64,000 nucleotides of DNA from Oxalobacteraceae bacterium OTU3CINTB1 (GTDB lineage Bacteria > Pseudomonadota > Gammaproteobacteria > Burkholderiales > Burkholderiaceae_D). Positions 9,887 to 18,905 of the stretch are shown here, in pieces (positions within the stretch are counted from its first letter, which is position 1; every line of letters starts with the position of its first letter). The stretch covers positions 62,001 to 126,000 of the forward strand of contig CP099652.1 in NCBI GenBank assembly GCA_024123955.1. Reading direction: 5' to 3'. The notes under the pieces were generated by a model. The model saw only the letters and a program-made list of their open reading frames with translations. It was not told the DNA's origin and did no database searches. The position numbers were made by a program, and so were the translations under genes.

Positions 9887-10956
9887 CCCCGTCCTTCTGG
9901 CAGGGCAAACGGGTATTCCTGACCGGTCACACCGGCTTCAAAGGCAGCTGGCTTAGCCTGTGGTTGCAGCAACTGGGCGCGCACGTCACCGGCTTCGCGC
10001 TGGCGCCGAGCCAACCGAGCCTGTTCGACACCGCGCAGGTGGGCGCCGGCATGACCTCCATCATCGGCGACATCCGCGACGGCGCCGCGCTGCGCGACGC
10101 CATGCTGGAAGCGCGGCCGGAAATCGTCATCCACATGGCGGCGCAGGCGCTGGTGCGCTACTCGTATGCCAACCCGGTCGAGACCTACGCCACCAACGTC
10201 ATGGGCCTGGTGAACTTCTTCGAAGCGGTGCGCAACACGCCCGGCATCAAGGCAGTGGTCAACGTCACCAGCGACAAGTGCTACGAAAACAAGGAGTGGG
10301 CCTGGGGCTACCGCGAGAACGAAGCCTTCGGCGGCTACGACCCATATAGCAACAGCAAGGCCTGCGCCGAACTGGTGACGGCCGGCTACCGCTCGTCGTT
10401 CTTCAATCCGGAAAACTACGCCGAGCATGGCGTGGCGCTGGCCTCGGGCCGCGCCGGCAATGTGATCGGCGGTGGCGACTGGGCCGAGGACCGTTTGATC
10501 CCCGACATGGTGCGCGCCATCGCCGCCGGCAAGCCGGTGCGTATCCGCAGCCCGCACGCGATCCGCCCGTGGCAGCACGTGCTGGAGCCGTTGTCGGGCT
10601 ACCTGGCGCTGGCCGAACACCTCTACACGCACGGCGCTGCCTACGCCGAAGGCTTCAACTTCGGGCCGCACGACATCGACGCCCGCCCGGTCGAATGGAT
10701 CATCTCGCGCCTGTGCGAGAGCTGGGGCGATGGCGCCGGCTGGGAGCTGGACCAGGCGCCGCAACCGCACGAGGCGCACTACCTCAAGCTCGATTGCTCC
10801 AAGGCGCGCGGCCGTCTGCATTGGCAACCGCGCTGGCACCTCGGCCACACCATCGACATGATCGTCGGCTGGCACAAGGCGCACGCCGCCAAGGCCGACA
10901 TGCGCGCCTTCACGCTGGCGCAAATCGACACCTACCAAAACACCGCACACATCTAA
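9883..10956 (+). CDS. rfbG: CDP-glucose 4,6-dehydratase
   Basis: A 357-residue extended SDR that converts CDP-glucose to CDP-4-keto-6-deoxyglucose with bound NAD. The Rossmann motif is GHTGFKGSW near residue 15. The catalytic pair is in [12 protein letters not shown] (YxxxK), preceded by [10 protein letters not shown], which is typical of the dehydratase. [14 protein letters not shown] is a conserved C-terminal motif. The ATG at 9883 is chosen over one 15 bases upstream because it gives the ATGA overlap with rfbF. It feeds RfbH, the next gene. Confidence 0.93.
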   Translation: MTPSFWQGKRVFLTGHTGFKGSWLSLWLQQLGAHVTGFALAPSQPSLFDTAQVGAGMTSIIGDIRDGAALRDAMLEARPEIVIHMAAQALVRYSYANPVETYATNVMGLVNFFEAVRNTPGIKAVVNVTSDKCYENKEWAWGYRENEAFGGYDPYSNSKACAELVTAGYRSSFFNPENYAEHGVALASGRAGNVIGGGDWAEDRLIPDMVRAIAAGKPVRIRSPHAIRPWQHVLEPLSGYLALAEHLYTHGAAYAEGFNFGPHDIDARPVEWIISRLCESWGDGAGWELDQAPQPHEAHYLKLDCSKARGRLHWQPRWHLGHTIDMIVGWHKAHAAKADMRAFTLAQIDTYQNTAHI

Positions 10957-10966
10957 GGCAGCAACC

Positions 10967-12292
10967 ATGAGCGAAGCAAAAACCAAAGAACAACTCCGCG
11001 CGGAGATCAACAAGCTGGTGGCCGAATACGGCGCGTTGGCCAGCGTGCCGAAGGCCTTCGAGCCCGGCGTGACGGTGATCCCGCCGGCCGGCAAAGTGGT
11101 CGGCGCGCCGGAAATGGAACTGATGGTCGAAGCTTCGCTCGACGCCTGGCTGACCACCGGCCGCTTCAACGACCAGTTCGAGGCCAAGCTGGCCAAGATG
11201 ATCGGCGTGGAATTCCTCATCACCGTCAATTCCGGCTCCTCGGCCAACCTGGTGGCGTTCAACACGCTGACCTCGCCGAAGCTGGGACCGCGCGCGATCC
11301 AGCCCGGCGATGAAGTGATCGGCGTGGCCGCCGGCTTCCCCACCACCGTCAACCCGATCATCCAGTTCGGCGCGATTCCGGTGTTCGTGGACGTGGAGCT
11401 GGGCACCTACAACATCGACGTCACCAAGCTGGAAGCGGCGATCTCGCCGAAAACCAAAGCGATCATGCTGGCCCACACCTTGGGCAATCCGTACAACCTG
11501 GACGTGATCGTCGCGATCTGCAAAAAGCACAACCTCTGGCTGATCGAGGATTGCTGCGACGCCCTCGGCTCCACCTACGACGGCAAAATGGTCGGCACGT
11601 TCGGCGACATCGGCACCATGTCGTTCTACCCGGCCCACCACATCACCATGGGCGAAGGCGGCGCCGTCTTCACCAACAACGCCGAACTGAAAATGATCGC
11701 CGAGTCGTTCCGCGACTGGGGCCGCGATTGCTACTGCCCGCCGGGCAAGGACAACACTTGCGGCAAGCGTTTCTGCCAGTGCTTCGGCACCCTGCCGGCC
11801 GGCTATGACCACAAGTACACCTACAGCCACCTTGGCTACAACCTGAAGATCACCGACATGCAGGCCGCCTGCGGCCTGGCGCAGATCGACCGCGCGGCCG
11901 GTTTCATCCAGGCCCGCAAGGACAACTTCGCGTATCTGACGGAGCGGCTGCAGTCGTGCGCCGAGTTCCTGATCCTGCCGGTGGCGACCGAGAATTCCGA
12001 CCCGTCGTGGTTCGGCTTCCCGATGACGCTCAAGCCGGAGGCCAACGTCGCGCGGGTCGATTTGCTCACCTACCTGGACCAGCACAAGATCGGCACCCGC
12101 CTGCTGTTTGCCGGTAACCTGACGCGCCAGCCGTACATGATCGGCCGTAACTACCGCGTCTCCGGGGACCTGACCAACACCGACCGCGTGATGAACGACA
12201 CCTTCTGGATCGGCGTCTTCCCGGGCCTGACGCGCGAGATGCTGGACTTCACCGTCGCCAAGCTGGAGGAATTCTTCGGCGTCGGTTTCTGA
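10967..12292 (+). CDS. rfbH: CDP-4-keto-6-deoxyglucose 3-dehydrase (E1), PLP/[2Fe-2S] enzyme
   Basis: A 441-residue member of the aminotransferase fold that performs C3 deoxygenation instead of transamination. The usual PLP lysine is replaced by His224 in [14 protein letters not shown], the hallmark of the dehydrase. The iron-sulfur ligands fit C197-X57-C255-X-C257-X7-C265 exactly, the spacing known for the E1 [2Fe-2S] cluster. The enzyme needs a reductase partner (DdhD/RfbI, a ferredoxin-type flavoprotein). No such gene is in this window, so the partner must lie elsewhere. The ribosome site AAGGCAG precedes the ATG. Confidence 0.94.
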   Translation: MSEAKTKEQLRAEINKLVAEYGALASVPKAFEPGVTVIPPAGKVVGAPEMELMVEASLDAWLTTGRFNDQFEAKLAKMIGVEFLITVNSGSSANLVAFNTLTSPKLGPRAIQPGDEVIGVAAGFPTTVNPIIQFGAIPVFVDVELGTYNIDVTKLEAAISPKTKAIMLAHTLGNPYNLDVIVAICKKHNLWLIEDCCDALGSTYDGKMVGTFGDIGTMSFYPAHHITMGEGGAVFTNNAELKMIAESFRDWGRDCYCPPGKDNTCGKRFCQCFGTLPAGYDHKYTYSHLGYNLKITDMQAACGLAQIDRAAGFIQARKDNFAYLTERLQSCAEFLILPVATENSDPSWFGFPMTLKPEANVARVDLLTYLDQHKIGTRLLFAGNLTRQPYMIGRNYRVSGDLTNTDRVMNDTFWIGVFPGLTREMLDFTVAKLEEFFGVGF

Positions 12293-12300
12293 GGCGCGCC

Positions 12301-13365
12301 ATGACCAACGCAAGCCGCCACCCGATCGAAACCGCCGACATGGCGGCGATCGTGGCCACGCCGGGACTGAACTGGGAGCTGCTGCGCGGACGCACCGTCT
12401 GCATCACCGGCGCCTCCGGCTTCCTGCCGTCGTACATGGTCGAGACCATGCTGTACCTGAACGAGACGCGCGATCTAAACATTCGCGTGCTCGCCATGGT
12501 GCGCAACCGCGCCGGCTTCGAGCGCCGCTACGCCCACCACCTGGGCGATGGCGGCCGGCCCGACCTGGTCTGCATCGAACAGGACATCAGCGCGCCGTTC
12601 ACGCTGGACGAACAGCCGCACTACATCATCCACGCGGCCAGCCAGGCCAGCCCGAAATACTACGCGACCGATCCGGTCGGCACGCTCAGCGCCAACACGC
12701 TGGGCACGGCGGCCCTGCTGCAGCTGGCCCGCGCCAGCGGGAGCCTGGGCTTCCTGTACTTCAGCAGCAGCGAAGTGTATGGCGCCGCCGCCAAGGTGCC
12801 GACGGCCGAAGGCGACTACGGCGTGGTCGATCCGACCTCCGTGCGCGCCTGCTACGCCGAGAGCAAGCGGATGGGCGAAAACATGTGCGTGTCGTGGAGC
12901 CACCAATACCGCGTGCCGGTCAAGATCGTGCGCCCGTTCCACACCTACGGCCCGCGCATGCTGCTCGACGACGGTCGCGTCTACGCCGACTTCGTCGCCT
13001 GCATCCTGCGCGGCGAGCCGATCGCGCTCAAGAGCGACGGCCTGGCCACGCGCTCGTTCTGCTATTCGGCCGACGCCGTCGCCGGCTTCTGGAAAGTGCT
13101 GTTCGATGGCGCCGACGGCCAGGCCTACAACATCGGCAACCCGGACGGCGAGATCAGCATGCGCGGCCTGGGCCAGCTGCTGGTCGGGATGTATCCTGAA
13201 AAAGGCCTGACCCTGAGCTACGTCGAGCGCCCGCAAGGCGACAACTACCTGGCCAGCGCCGTCCAGCGCGGCGCCCCCGACATCGCCAAGGCGCAAGCGC
13301 TGGGCTGGACCCCGGCCACCTCGCTGGCCGACGGCTTCCGCCGCACCATAGAAAGCTACTTGTGA
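12301..13365 (+). CDS. NAD-dependent epimerase/dehydratase family (extended SDR) nucleotide-sugar enzyme
   Basis: A 354-residue extended SDR. The nucleotide-binding motif is GASGFLPS at about residue 38. SSSEVYG and YAESK (YxxxK) form the catalytic site. RPFHTYGPRM and RSFCYSADAV are substrate-side motifs also seen in UDP-glucuronate decarboxylase-like proteins. In this position, right after rfbFGH, it is a candidate C4 reductase or epimerase of the CDP-3,6-dideoxy-4-ketohexose, as in the paratose and abequose pathways. It could instead act on a branched product of the transketolase pair. It overlaps the next gene by one base (TGATG). Confidence 0.78.
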   Translation: MTNASRHPIETADMAAIVATPGLNWELLRGRTVCITGASGFLPSYMVETMLYLNETRDLNIRVLAMVRNRAGFERRYAHHLGDGGRPDLVCIEQDISAPFTLDEQPHYIIHAASQASPKYYATDPVGTLSANTLGTAALLQLARASGSLGFLYFSSSEVYGAAAKVPTAEGDYGVVDPTSVRACYAESKRMGENMCVSWSHQYRVPVKIVRPFHTYGPRMLLDDGRVYADFVACILRGEPIALKSDGLATRSFCYSADAVAGFWKVLFDGADGQAYNIGNPDGEISMRGLGQLLVGMYPEKGLTLSYVERPQGDNYLASAVQRGAPDIAKAQALGWTPATSLADGFRRTIESYL

Positions 13366-14213
13366 TGATCGACAAAATCGCTGACACCTTCGACGCCGCC
13401 TCCACCACCGCGCTGGCGCGCCGCATCCGGCTGCAATGCCTGCACATGTGCCACACCAAGCGCGCCTCGCATCTGGGCGGCGCCTTCTCGGTGGCCGACG
13501 TGCTGGCGGTGCTGTACGGCGGCCTGATGACGGCCGACTCGGCGCAACCGAAGTCGCCCGACCGCGACCGCCTGTTCTACAGCAAAGGCCACGCCTGCAC
13601 CGCGCTGTACGCGACCCTGGCCGAAACGGGCTACTACGACCGCGCCGCGCTCGACACCTTTACCGACAACGGCAGCGACTTCACCTCGCACGTCAACCAC
13701 AAGGTGCCGGGCGTCGAACTGTCGACCGGCAGCCTGGGACACGCGCTGTCGGTGGCCGCCGGCGTCGCGCTGGCCGGCAAGCGCCGCAAGGCCGCGTGGC
13801 ACACCTACGCCATCGTCAGCGACGGCGAGCTTGACGAGGGATCCAACTGGGAGGCGATCCTGTTCGCGCCGCACCACCGGCTCGACAACCTGACCCTGGT
13901 GGTCGACTACAACAAGATCCAAAGCTTCGGCAGCACCGCAGACGTGCTCAATCTCGATCCGCTGGCCGACAAGTTCAAGGCCTTCAACTGGGAGACCATC
14001 GAAGTCGATGGCCACGACCACGCCGCGCTGGCGGCCGCGCTGTCCAAGGAAGGCCGCGCCGGCAAGCCGCGCGTGGTGATCGCCCACACCGTCAAGGGCA
14101 AAGGCGTAAGCTTCATGGAAAACCAGCTGGCCTGGCACTACAAGTCGCCGGACGCCGCGCAATTCGCCGCCGCGCGCGCCGAACTGCTGCAAGAATCCAA
14201 GGATCAAGCATGA
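13365..14213 (+). CDS. Transketolase-like N-terminal (TPP-binding) subunit
   Basis: A 282-residue protein equal to the first third of transketolase. It carries HLGGAFSVADVLAVLY, YSKGHACTALYA and the thiamine diphosphate/Mg motif region SDGELDEGSNWEA followed by VVDYNK. The pyrimidine-binding and C-terminal domains are encoded separately by the next gene, so the two must associate. Transketolases move a two-carbon ketol unit. Within a sugar-nucleotide cluster this suggests building or branching a sugar rather than the pentose phosphate pathway (inference). The ATG at 13365 is preferred to the in-frame GTG at 13362. Confidence 0.83.
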   Translation: MIDKIADTFDAASTTALARRIRLQCLHMCHTKRASHLGGAFSVADVLAVLYGGLMTADSAQPKSPDRDRLFYSKGHACTALYATLAETGYYDRAALDTFTDNGSDFTSHVNHKVPGVELSTGSLGHALSVAAGVALAGKRRKAAWHTYAIVSDGELDEGSNWEAILFAPHHRLDNLTLVVDYNKIQSFGSTADVLNLDPLADKFKAFNWETIEVDGHDHAALAAALSKEGRAGKPRVVIAHTVKGKGVSFMENQLAWHYKSPDAAQFAAARAELLQESKDQA

Positions 14214-15130
14214 GAAACAGTTTTATCAAGACCCTGATGGAGCAGGCGCGCCAGGACGAGCGCATCTTCCTGCTGTGCGGTGACCTTGGCTACTCGGTGC
14301 TCGAACCGTTCGCCGAGGCCTTCCCGGACCGCTTCATCAACGTCGGCATCGCGGAACAGAACATGGTCGGCCTGGCGGCGGGCCTGAGCCTGGAAGGCTA
14401 CACGGTCTTCTGCTACTCGATCGGTAACTTCCCGACCTTGCGGGCGATGGAGCAGATCCGCTACGACGTCGCCTACCACGACGCCAACGTCAAGATCATC
14501 GCCGTCGGCGGCGGCTACGCCTACGGCCCGCTGAGCACCTCGCACCACACCACCGAGGAACTGGGCATGCTGCGCACCATCCCGGGCATGGTGGTGACGG
14601 CGCCCGGCGACCCGGCCGAGGTGGACGCCATGACCGCCTTCATCGCGCAGCACCGCGGCCCGTGCTATATGCGCCTGAACAAGGCCGGCGAACCGCGCCT
14701 GCACGCGCAGCCGCCGGCGCTGACCCTGGGCGGCATCGTGCCGGTGCGCGTCAATGCTGAAAGCACCGCCGCCGTCTTCGCCACCGGCGACATGGTCGGC
14801 TACGCCGCGCGCTACCTGGAGCAGGCCGCGCCGCACATCGATTTATACAGTTTCCCGTTCGTCAATCCGATCGACAGCGCGCAGCTGGCTGCGCTGGCGG
14901 TGCGCTACACGCACGTCGCCACCATCGAGGAACACCAGGCCAACGGCGGCTTCGGCTCGGCCATCCTGGAGCGGCTGCACGACCTGCTGTCCGACGGCGC
15001 GCTGGCCAGGCTGCCGGCGGTGCGCCGCATCGCCATCCCCAACGCCTTCGTCAGCAGCGCCGGCTCGCAGGAATTCCTGCGCGAGAAAATGGGCCTGCGT
15101 CTGGACGACTGGCACGCCACCCTGTCCTGA
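14210..15130 (+). CDS. Transketolase-like C-terminal subunit
   Basis: A 306-residue partner of the preceding subunit, holding the pyrimidine-binding domain and transketolase C-terminal domain. FINVGIAEQNMVGLAAGLSL contains the conserved catalytic Glu (GIAEQ) that activates TPP, and RYDVAYHDANVKIIAVGGG follows. GPCYMRLNKAGEP and EEHQANGGFGSAI mark the later domains. It overlaps the N-subunit stop by ATGA, so the two should be made in equal amounts. Similar split pairs also occur in DXS-like and pyruvate-dehydrogenase-like enzymes. The motifs here fit transketolase best. Confidence 0.83.
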   Translation: MRNSFIKTLMEQARQDERIFLLCGDLGYSVLEPFAEAFPDRFINVGIAEQNMVGLAAGLSLEGYTVFCYSIGNFPTLRAMEQIRYDVAYHDANVKIIAVGGGYAYGPLSTSHHTTEELGMLRTIPGMVVTAPGDPAEVDAMTAFIAQHRGPCYMRLNKAGEPRLHAQPPALTLGGIVPVRVNAESTAAVFATGDMVGYAARYLEQAAPHIDLYSFPFVNPIDSAQLAALAVRYTHVATIEEHQANGGFGSAILERLHDLLSDGALARLPAVRRIAIPNAFVSSAGSQEFLREKMGLRLDDWHATLS

Positions 15131-15151
15131 AACCTTACCGAAAGTGCTGAC

Positions 15152-16084
15152 ATGATTTCCATCCAAACGACGCTGGCGCAATTCGAGCAGGGCGCGATCG
15201 ACAAGCCAAGCTTCATCAAGACCATGTACGAAGAGCACCACGCGGTGTTTTTCGACTACGCCGCCTACATCGGCCGCACCAACGTGCGCAAGATCGAGGT
15301 CGAAGACGGCAAGGTCGTCATGACCTCGCGCGACCGCGGCATCCGCATCGCCTGCACGCCAGGCGACTACCGCGTGGCGCCGATGGAAACGCTCAACTTC
15401 TTCGACTACGAGAAGGAAGAGGCGACCATGATGGAAAACCTGGTGGCCGACGGCGACAACTTCTTCGACATCGGCGCCAACATCGGCTGGTACGCGCTCA
15501 ACATCGCCGCCTCGCGCCGCGCCACGACGGTATACGCGTTCGAGCCGATTCCGACCACCTACGGCCACCTGACGACCAACCTGGCGCTCAACGCCAGCGC
15601 CAACATCAAGCCGCACAACTTCGGCCTGTCCGAACAGGCGGGGGAGTTCACCTTCTACTACCCGCCGGAGGGCTCGGGCAACGCCTCGGCCGTCAACCTG
15701 ACCGGGCGCGACGACGTGCGCACCGCGCAGTGCGAAGTGCGCACCCTGGACGCCTACACCGCCGAAACCGGCGTGCGGGTGGACTTCATCAAGTGCGACG
15801 TCGAGGGCGCCGAGCTGCTGGTGTTCAAGGGCGGCATCGACACCATCGCCCGCGACAAGCCGATCGTGCTGTCGGAAATCCTGCGCAAATGGTCGGCCAA
15901 ATTCGGCTACAACCCGAACGAGATCTTCGCGCTGTTCCGCGGCGTCGGCTACCAGGTCTACACGGCCGAGGAAGGCCGCCTGGTGGAGTTCGGCGAGATG
16001 GACGAAAACACCATCCCGACCAACTACTTTTTCCTGCACCCGGAGGCGCACGCCGAGCAGCTGCGCCGCTACCGCCGCGCCTGA
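15152..16084 (+). CDS. FkbM-family SAM-dependent methyltransferase
   Basis: A 310-residue protein with a central FkbM methyltransferase domain. The SAM motif I is NFFDIGANIGWYALNIA at about residue 105, followed by VYAFEPIPTTYGHL. VDFIKCDVEGAELLVFKGG is the diagnostic FkbM motif near residue 215. Family members O-methylate sugars in glycans and macrolides. A GAAAG-type ribosome site lies in the 21-base gap after the transketolase. It probably caps or decorates a sugar of this island, but its substrate is unknown. Confidence 0.85.
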   Translation: MISIQTTLAQFEQGAIDKPSFIKTMYEEHHAVFFDYAAYIGRTNVRKIEVEDGKVVMTSRDRGIRIACTPGDYRVAPMETLNFFDYEKEEATMMENLVADGDNFFDIGANIGWYALNIAASRRATTVYAFEPIPTTYGHLTTNLALNASANIKPHNFGLSEQAGEFTFYYPPEGSGNASAVNLTGRDDVRTAQCEVRTLDAYTAETGVRVDFIKCDVEGAELLVFKGGIDTIARDKPIVLSEILRKWSAKFGYNPNEIFALFRGVGYQVYTAEEGRLVEFGEMDENTIPTNYFFLHPEAHAEQLRRYRRA

Positions 16085-16123
16085 GCGCCCGACCACCGCG
16101 AACACGGAACCCACACCACGCCT

Positions 16124-17704
16124 ATGGAATCCAACCAGGTCATCCTGTCGATCTGCATCCCGACTTACAACCGCGCGCCGTTCCTGCGGCAGACGCTCGA
16201 CAGCATCGTCAGCCAGCCCGCCTTCAGCGACGGCGGCGAGGTCGAAGTCGTCATCTCCGACAACGGTTCGGAGGACGACACCGAGCAGGTCGCCGCGCAG
16301 TTTGTCGCCGCCCATCCGGGCAAGATCCGCTACCACCGCCACGCAGAGACCATCTCGCCGGACATGAACTTCAAGTTCGTCATGGAACAGGGGCGCGGGC
16401 TGTACCTGAAGCTGCACAACGACAACTTGATGTTCAATCCGGGCAGCCTGCCGGAGATGCTCAAGGTCTACAGCGCCACCGCCGCCGAGATGCCGATCGT
16501 GTTCTTCACCAACGGCAACCACTTCCAGGGCAACGCGCTCGAGGTGATCACCAGCATGAGCGATTTCGTGCGCCGCGTGTCGTTCATCTCGACCTGGATC
16601 GGCGGCTTCGGCATGTGGCGCGCCGAGTTCCTGGCGCTGCCCGACTTCGCCCGCAACCAGCACCTGCGGCTGGTGCAGACCGACGTGCTGCTGCGCTTGC
16701 TCAGCACCGGCAAGCGCGCCATCGTGCTGTTCCAGCCGTATTTCAGCGGCGTGCCCACCGGCCGCAAGGGCGGCTACAAAAAGGGCGGCTACAACATCGC
16801 CGAGGTGTTCGGCAAAAATTACCTGACCCTGCTCAAGCCTTACGTGGTCGCCGGCCTGCTCGACCGCATGGTCTACGAGCACGAAAAGAAGGCGCTGCTG
16901 ATCCAGCACATCATCCCCTACTATTTCGACCCCGAGAACGACTACCAGAAGACCGGTTTCTTCGAGCACATGCAGGACTACGTCGACGACGATTACTTCT
17001 ACGAGGCAATCCGCAACGTGCCGCACGACGTGCCGCCGAGGACAGCCCCTGCACCTGCACCCGTGCCGGCCGCGCCGCCGGCCCCGCAGCCGTCCTATGA
17101 AGACCAGAAGCGCGCCTACTGGCGCGCGCTCAATCCGCACAACCAGACCGACCTGACGCTGTCGGCCGGCCCGTTCGATTTCAGCAAGGTGACGGTGGGA
17201 CGGCGCAGCTACGGTCCGCTGCGCGTGATCGCCTACGGCCACCCGGACGAAAGCCTGAGCATCGGCAGCTTCGTCTCGCTGGCCGACGAGGTCACGTTCA
17301 TGTTGGGCGGCAACCATCCTTACGAGGGCGTGTCCACCTTCCCGTTCCGGGTCAAGTTTTTCGGCGAGGCGCTGGAATCGACCACCAAGGGCGCGATCGT
17401 GGTCGGCGACGATGTCTGGATCGGCATGCAGGTGCTGATCATGTCGGGCATCACCATCGGCCAGGGCGCGGTGATCGCGGCCGGCAGCGTGGTGACCAGG
17501 AACGTGGCGCCATACACCATCGTCGGCGGCAATCCGGCCAAGGTGATCAAGCAGCGCTACGCGCCGGAAGTGGTGGAGAAGATGGTCAAGCTGGACTATT
17601 CGAAGGTCACCGACGAGGCCCTCGCGCGGCATCGCGAGGTGCTGTATCAGCCGCTGACGGCCGACAACGTCGACGCCGTCATCGCCAGCCTGATGGGCGG
17701 CTGA
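16124..17704 (+). CDS. Fusion of GT2 glycosyltransferase and CatB-type hexapeptide acetyltransferase
   Basis: A 526-residue two-domain protein. Residues 1 to about 300 form a GT2 domain: ILSICIPTYNRAPFLRQTLD, VVISDNGSEDDTEQ, and LKLHNDNLMF in place of the DxD region. A Pro/Ala-rich linker follows at about 305-325. Residues about 345-500 form a left-handed beta-helix acetyltransferase of the CatB/xenobiotic type (SIGSFVSLADEV, GGNHPYEGVSTFPF, GDDVWIGMQVLIMSGITIG, VVGGNPAKVIKQRY-like end). The fusion suggests that the sugar is transferred and then acetylated, or that a pre-acetylated donor is used. It ends the + strand island and is followed by a terminator facing the other way. Confidence 0.85.
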   Translation: MESNQVILSICIPTYNRAPFLRQTLDSIVSQPAFSDGGEVEVVISDNGSEDDTEQVAAQFVAAHPGKIRYHRHAETISPDMNFKFVMEQGRGLYLKLHNDNLMFNPGSLPEMLKVYSATAAEMPIVFFTNGNHFQGNALEVITSMSDFVRRVSFISTWIGGFGMWRAEFLALPDFARNQHLRLVQTDVLLRLLSTGKRAIVLFQPYFSGVPTGRKGGYKKGGYNIAEVFGKNYLTLLKPYVVAGLLDRMVYEHEKKALLIQHIIPYYFDPENDYQKTGFFEHMQDYVDDDYFYEAIRNVPHDVPPRTAPAPAPVPAAPPAPQPSYEDQKRAYWRALNPHNQTDLTLSAGPFDFSKVTVGRRSYGPLRVIAYGHPDESLSIGSFVSLADEVTFMLGGNHPYEGVSTFPFRVKFFGEALESTTKGAIVVGDDVWIGMQVLIMSGITIGQGAVIAAGSVVTRNVAPYTIVGGNPAKVIKQRYAPEVVEKMVKLDYSKVTDEALARHREVLYQPLTADNVDAVIASLMGG

Positions 17705-17706
17705 AC

Positions 17707-17741
17707 AAAAAAAAATCCGACCTGGTCGCCCGGGTCGGATT
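17707..17741 (-). terminator. Rho-independent terminator for the 17763 gene
   Basis: A 9-bp perfect stem (AATCCGACC 17714-17722 with GGTCGGATT 17733-17741) is flanked by an A-run at 17707-17715. The A-run reads as a U-tract on the - strand. It sits between the convergent fusion gene and the SnoaL-like gene and mainly serves the latter. Confidence 0.85.
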
Positions 17742-17762
17742 CTTGAAGCAAGCCAACCGCGC

Positions 17763-18218
17763 TTACTCTTTTTCAGGCATGGCCGACGAATGGTGGCTGG
17801 TGATCAGCCATTCGGTACCGTACCACTTGTAGGTGTAGGTATAGCGTGCCTTGACTTGCTTGCCATCCGCAAATTTAAACGTGTACAGGCCGGCATCGAC
17901 CGCGCTGTTGCACTTGATCTGGATGCGGCGGCTGTTGATGGTGCCGACCGGCTTGCTCTTCAGGAAGTGCTCGAAGTAATCCTTCTTTTCGTCCACCGTC
18001 ATGCGCGGCGTGTTCGACACGGTCGGCAGCAGCACCGAGTTTTCGGCGTAGTTGGCGACGACCTTGTCCGGATCGCCGGTTTGCAGCGACGCGTTCCAGC
18101 GGTCGAACAGGCCGGCGATTTCTTTTTCCGACGATGGGTGGCAGTCTTCGCTGCCGGCGGCGTAGGTATTGCCCGCCAGGACGAGGCAAGCGAGTGGCAG
18201 GATGGTCCAGTTGCGCAT
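17763..18218 (-). CDS. Periplasmic SgcJ/EcaC-family (SnoaL-like, DUF4440-type) protein
   Basis: A 151-residue protein with a Sec signal peptide (MRNWTILPLACLVLAGNTYAA). A SnoaL/CaMKII-association-like cone fold follows: EIAGLFDRWNASLQTGDPDKVVANY, then a C-terminal sheet ending in WLITSHHSS. The family is broad and mostly uncharacterised, covering steroid isomerase-like and oligomerisation folds, so no reaction is assigned. It lies 48 bases behind the CzcE-like gene on the same strand, so the two are probably one transcript and may share a metal- or stress-related role. Confidence 0.75.
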   Translation of the reverse strand: MRNWTILPLACLVLAGNTYAAGSEDCHPSSEKEIAGLFDRWNASLQTGDPDKVVANYAENSVLLPTVSNTPRMTVDEKKDYFEHFLKSKPVGTINSRRIQIKCNSAVDAGLYTFKFADGKQVKARYTYTYKWYGTEWLITSHHSSAMPEKE

Positions 18219-18266
18219 GGTATTCCTTGATAAGGGATGGATGGGACGATCTTGGCCCGGCCGTGC

Positions 18267-18590
18267 TTAGCCGCCGTGGTACAGCGGATTCGGCGCGACG
18301 AACACGCGCACGCGGTGGGTATCGATCTCTTTCGGAGCGATCTTCGACAGCGCGAAGCTGGTGCTGCCGCGCAGGGTGTCGAAGTGCCATGCGAACGATT
18401 TGTCGCCGACGACGAACTTCACGGTCTCGCCCTGGGTGACGTTGACGTGCTTGGTCTTGGCCAGGATGTTGATGACGCGGGCGCCGGCGTCGGCGGTCGC
18501 CGGGGTGCCGTTGACGTTTGTCTTGTTGGCCGCCAGGGTGGTCAGGGGCATGCAGATTACCAGCGCTGCGAGGGTCAGGAATTTTTTCAT
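18267..18590 (-). CDS. CzcE-like periplasmic heavy-metal-resistance protein
   Basis: A 107-residue protein with a signal peptide (MKKFLTLAALVICMPLTTLA). Its mature part fits the small CzcE family: VNVTQGETVKFVVG, FAWHFDTLRGSTSFALSKIAP, and HRVRVFVAPNPLYHGG. CzcE of Cupriavidus binds copper as a dimer in the periplasm. The start at 18590 is chosen because the signal peptide begins there, and the 27 in-frame residues upstream are not protein-like. It is first of a two-gene - strand operon. It stands 15 kb from the czcCBA genes, so it may answer to a different regulator. Confidence 0.7.
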   Translation of the reverse strand: MKKFLTLAALVICMPLTTLAANKTNVNGTPATADAGARVINILAKTKHVNVTQGETVKFVVGDKSFAWHFDTLRGSTSFALSKIAPKEIDTHRVRVFVAPNPLYHGG

Positions 18591-18905
18591 TACGTAGTCC
18601 AATAGAGAGATAGGGCGCCAAGACGTATGGCGATGGACCGAAGTATCATTGCTAACAGTCAACGGCACCATCAGGAAAGCGTGCTGTTAACCCTCAGGAA
18701 ATCCTGAAACTGCCGTAGGGCAGGACGCCGCCGCCATCCCCGGCCACCCCGTGTCGCCGTCCGGTAGGGATTGCCCTACCAAACAATCAAGTTCTCCCGA
18801 TAGCGGGCGCCAGCGCGCCAAGGCACACTGCGCACCTCGCGTCATCCCCCAGCGCCGAGAAAATTCGCAGACATCCGGGACACCACCACGACACAAGGAA
18901 GTGAA
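18591..18905. promoter_or_regulatory. Divergent promoter region between the czcE-like and ompW-like genes
   Basis: A 315-base gene-free stretch. Two TCAGGAAA direct copies lie at 18671-18678 and 18694-18701; the second is half of a palindrome TCAGGA-AA-TCCTGA (18694-18707). A separate dyad GGTAGGG-N4-CCCTACC lies at 18763-18780. These are plausible operators for the two diverging units, but no known consensus was matched. A good AAGGAAGTG ribosome site precedes ompW. No gene was seen here. Confidence 0.45.

Noticed and set aside
14843..17632. 929-codon open frame on the - strand
   Set aside because: It spans antisense to three well-supported genes (transketolase C-subunit, FkbM methyltransferase, GT2-acetyltransferase fusion), and its product is rich in Val, His and Asp runs typical of shadow translation of GC-rich genes.
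17707..17741. CRISPR or attachment-site repeat
   Set aside because: It is a single hairpin with an A-run, fully explained as a terminator, and no further copies were noticed in the window.
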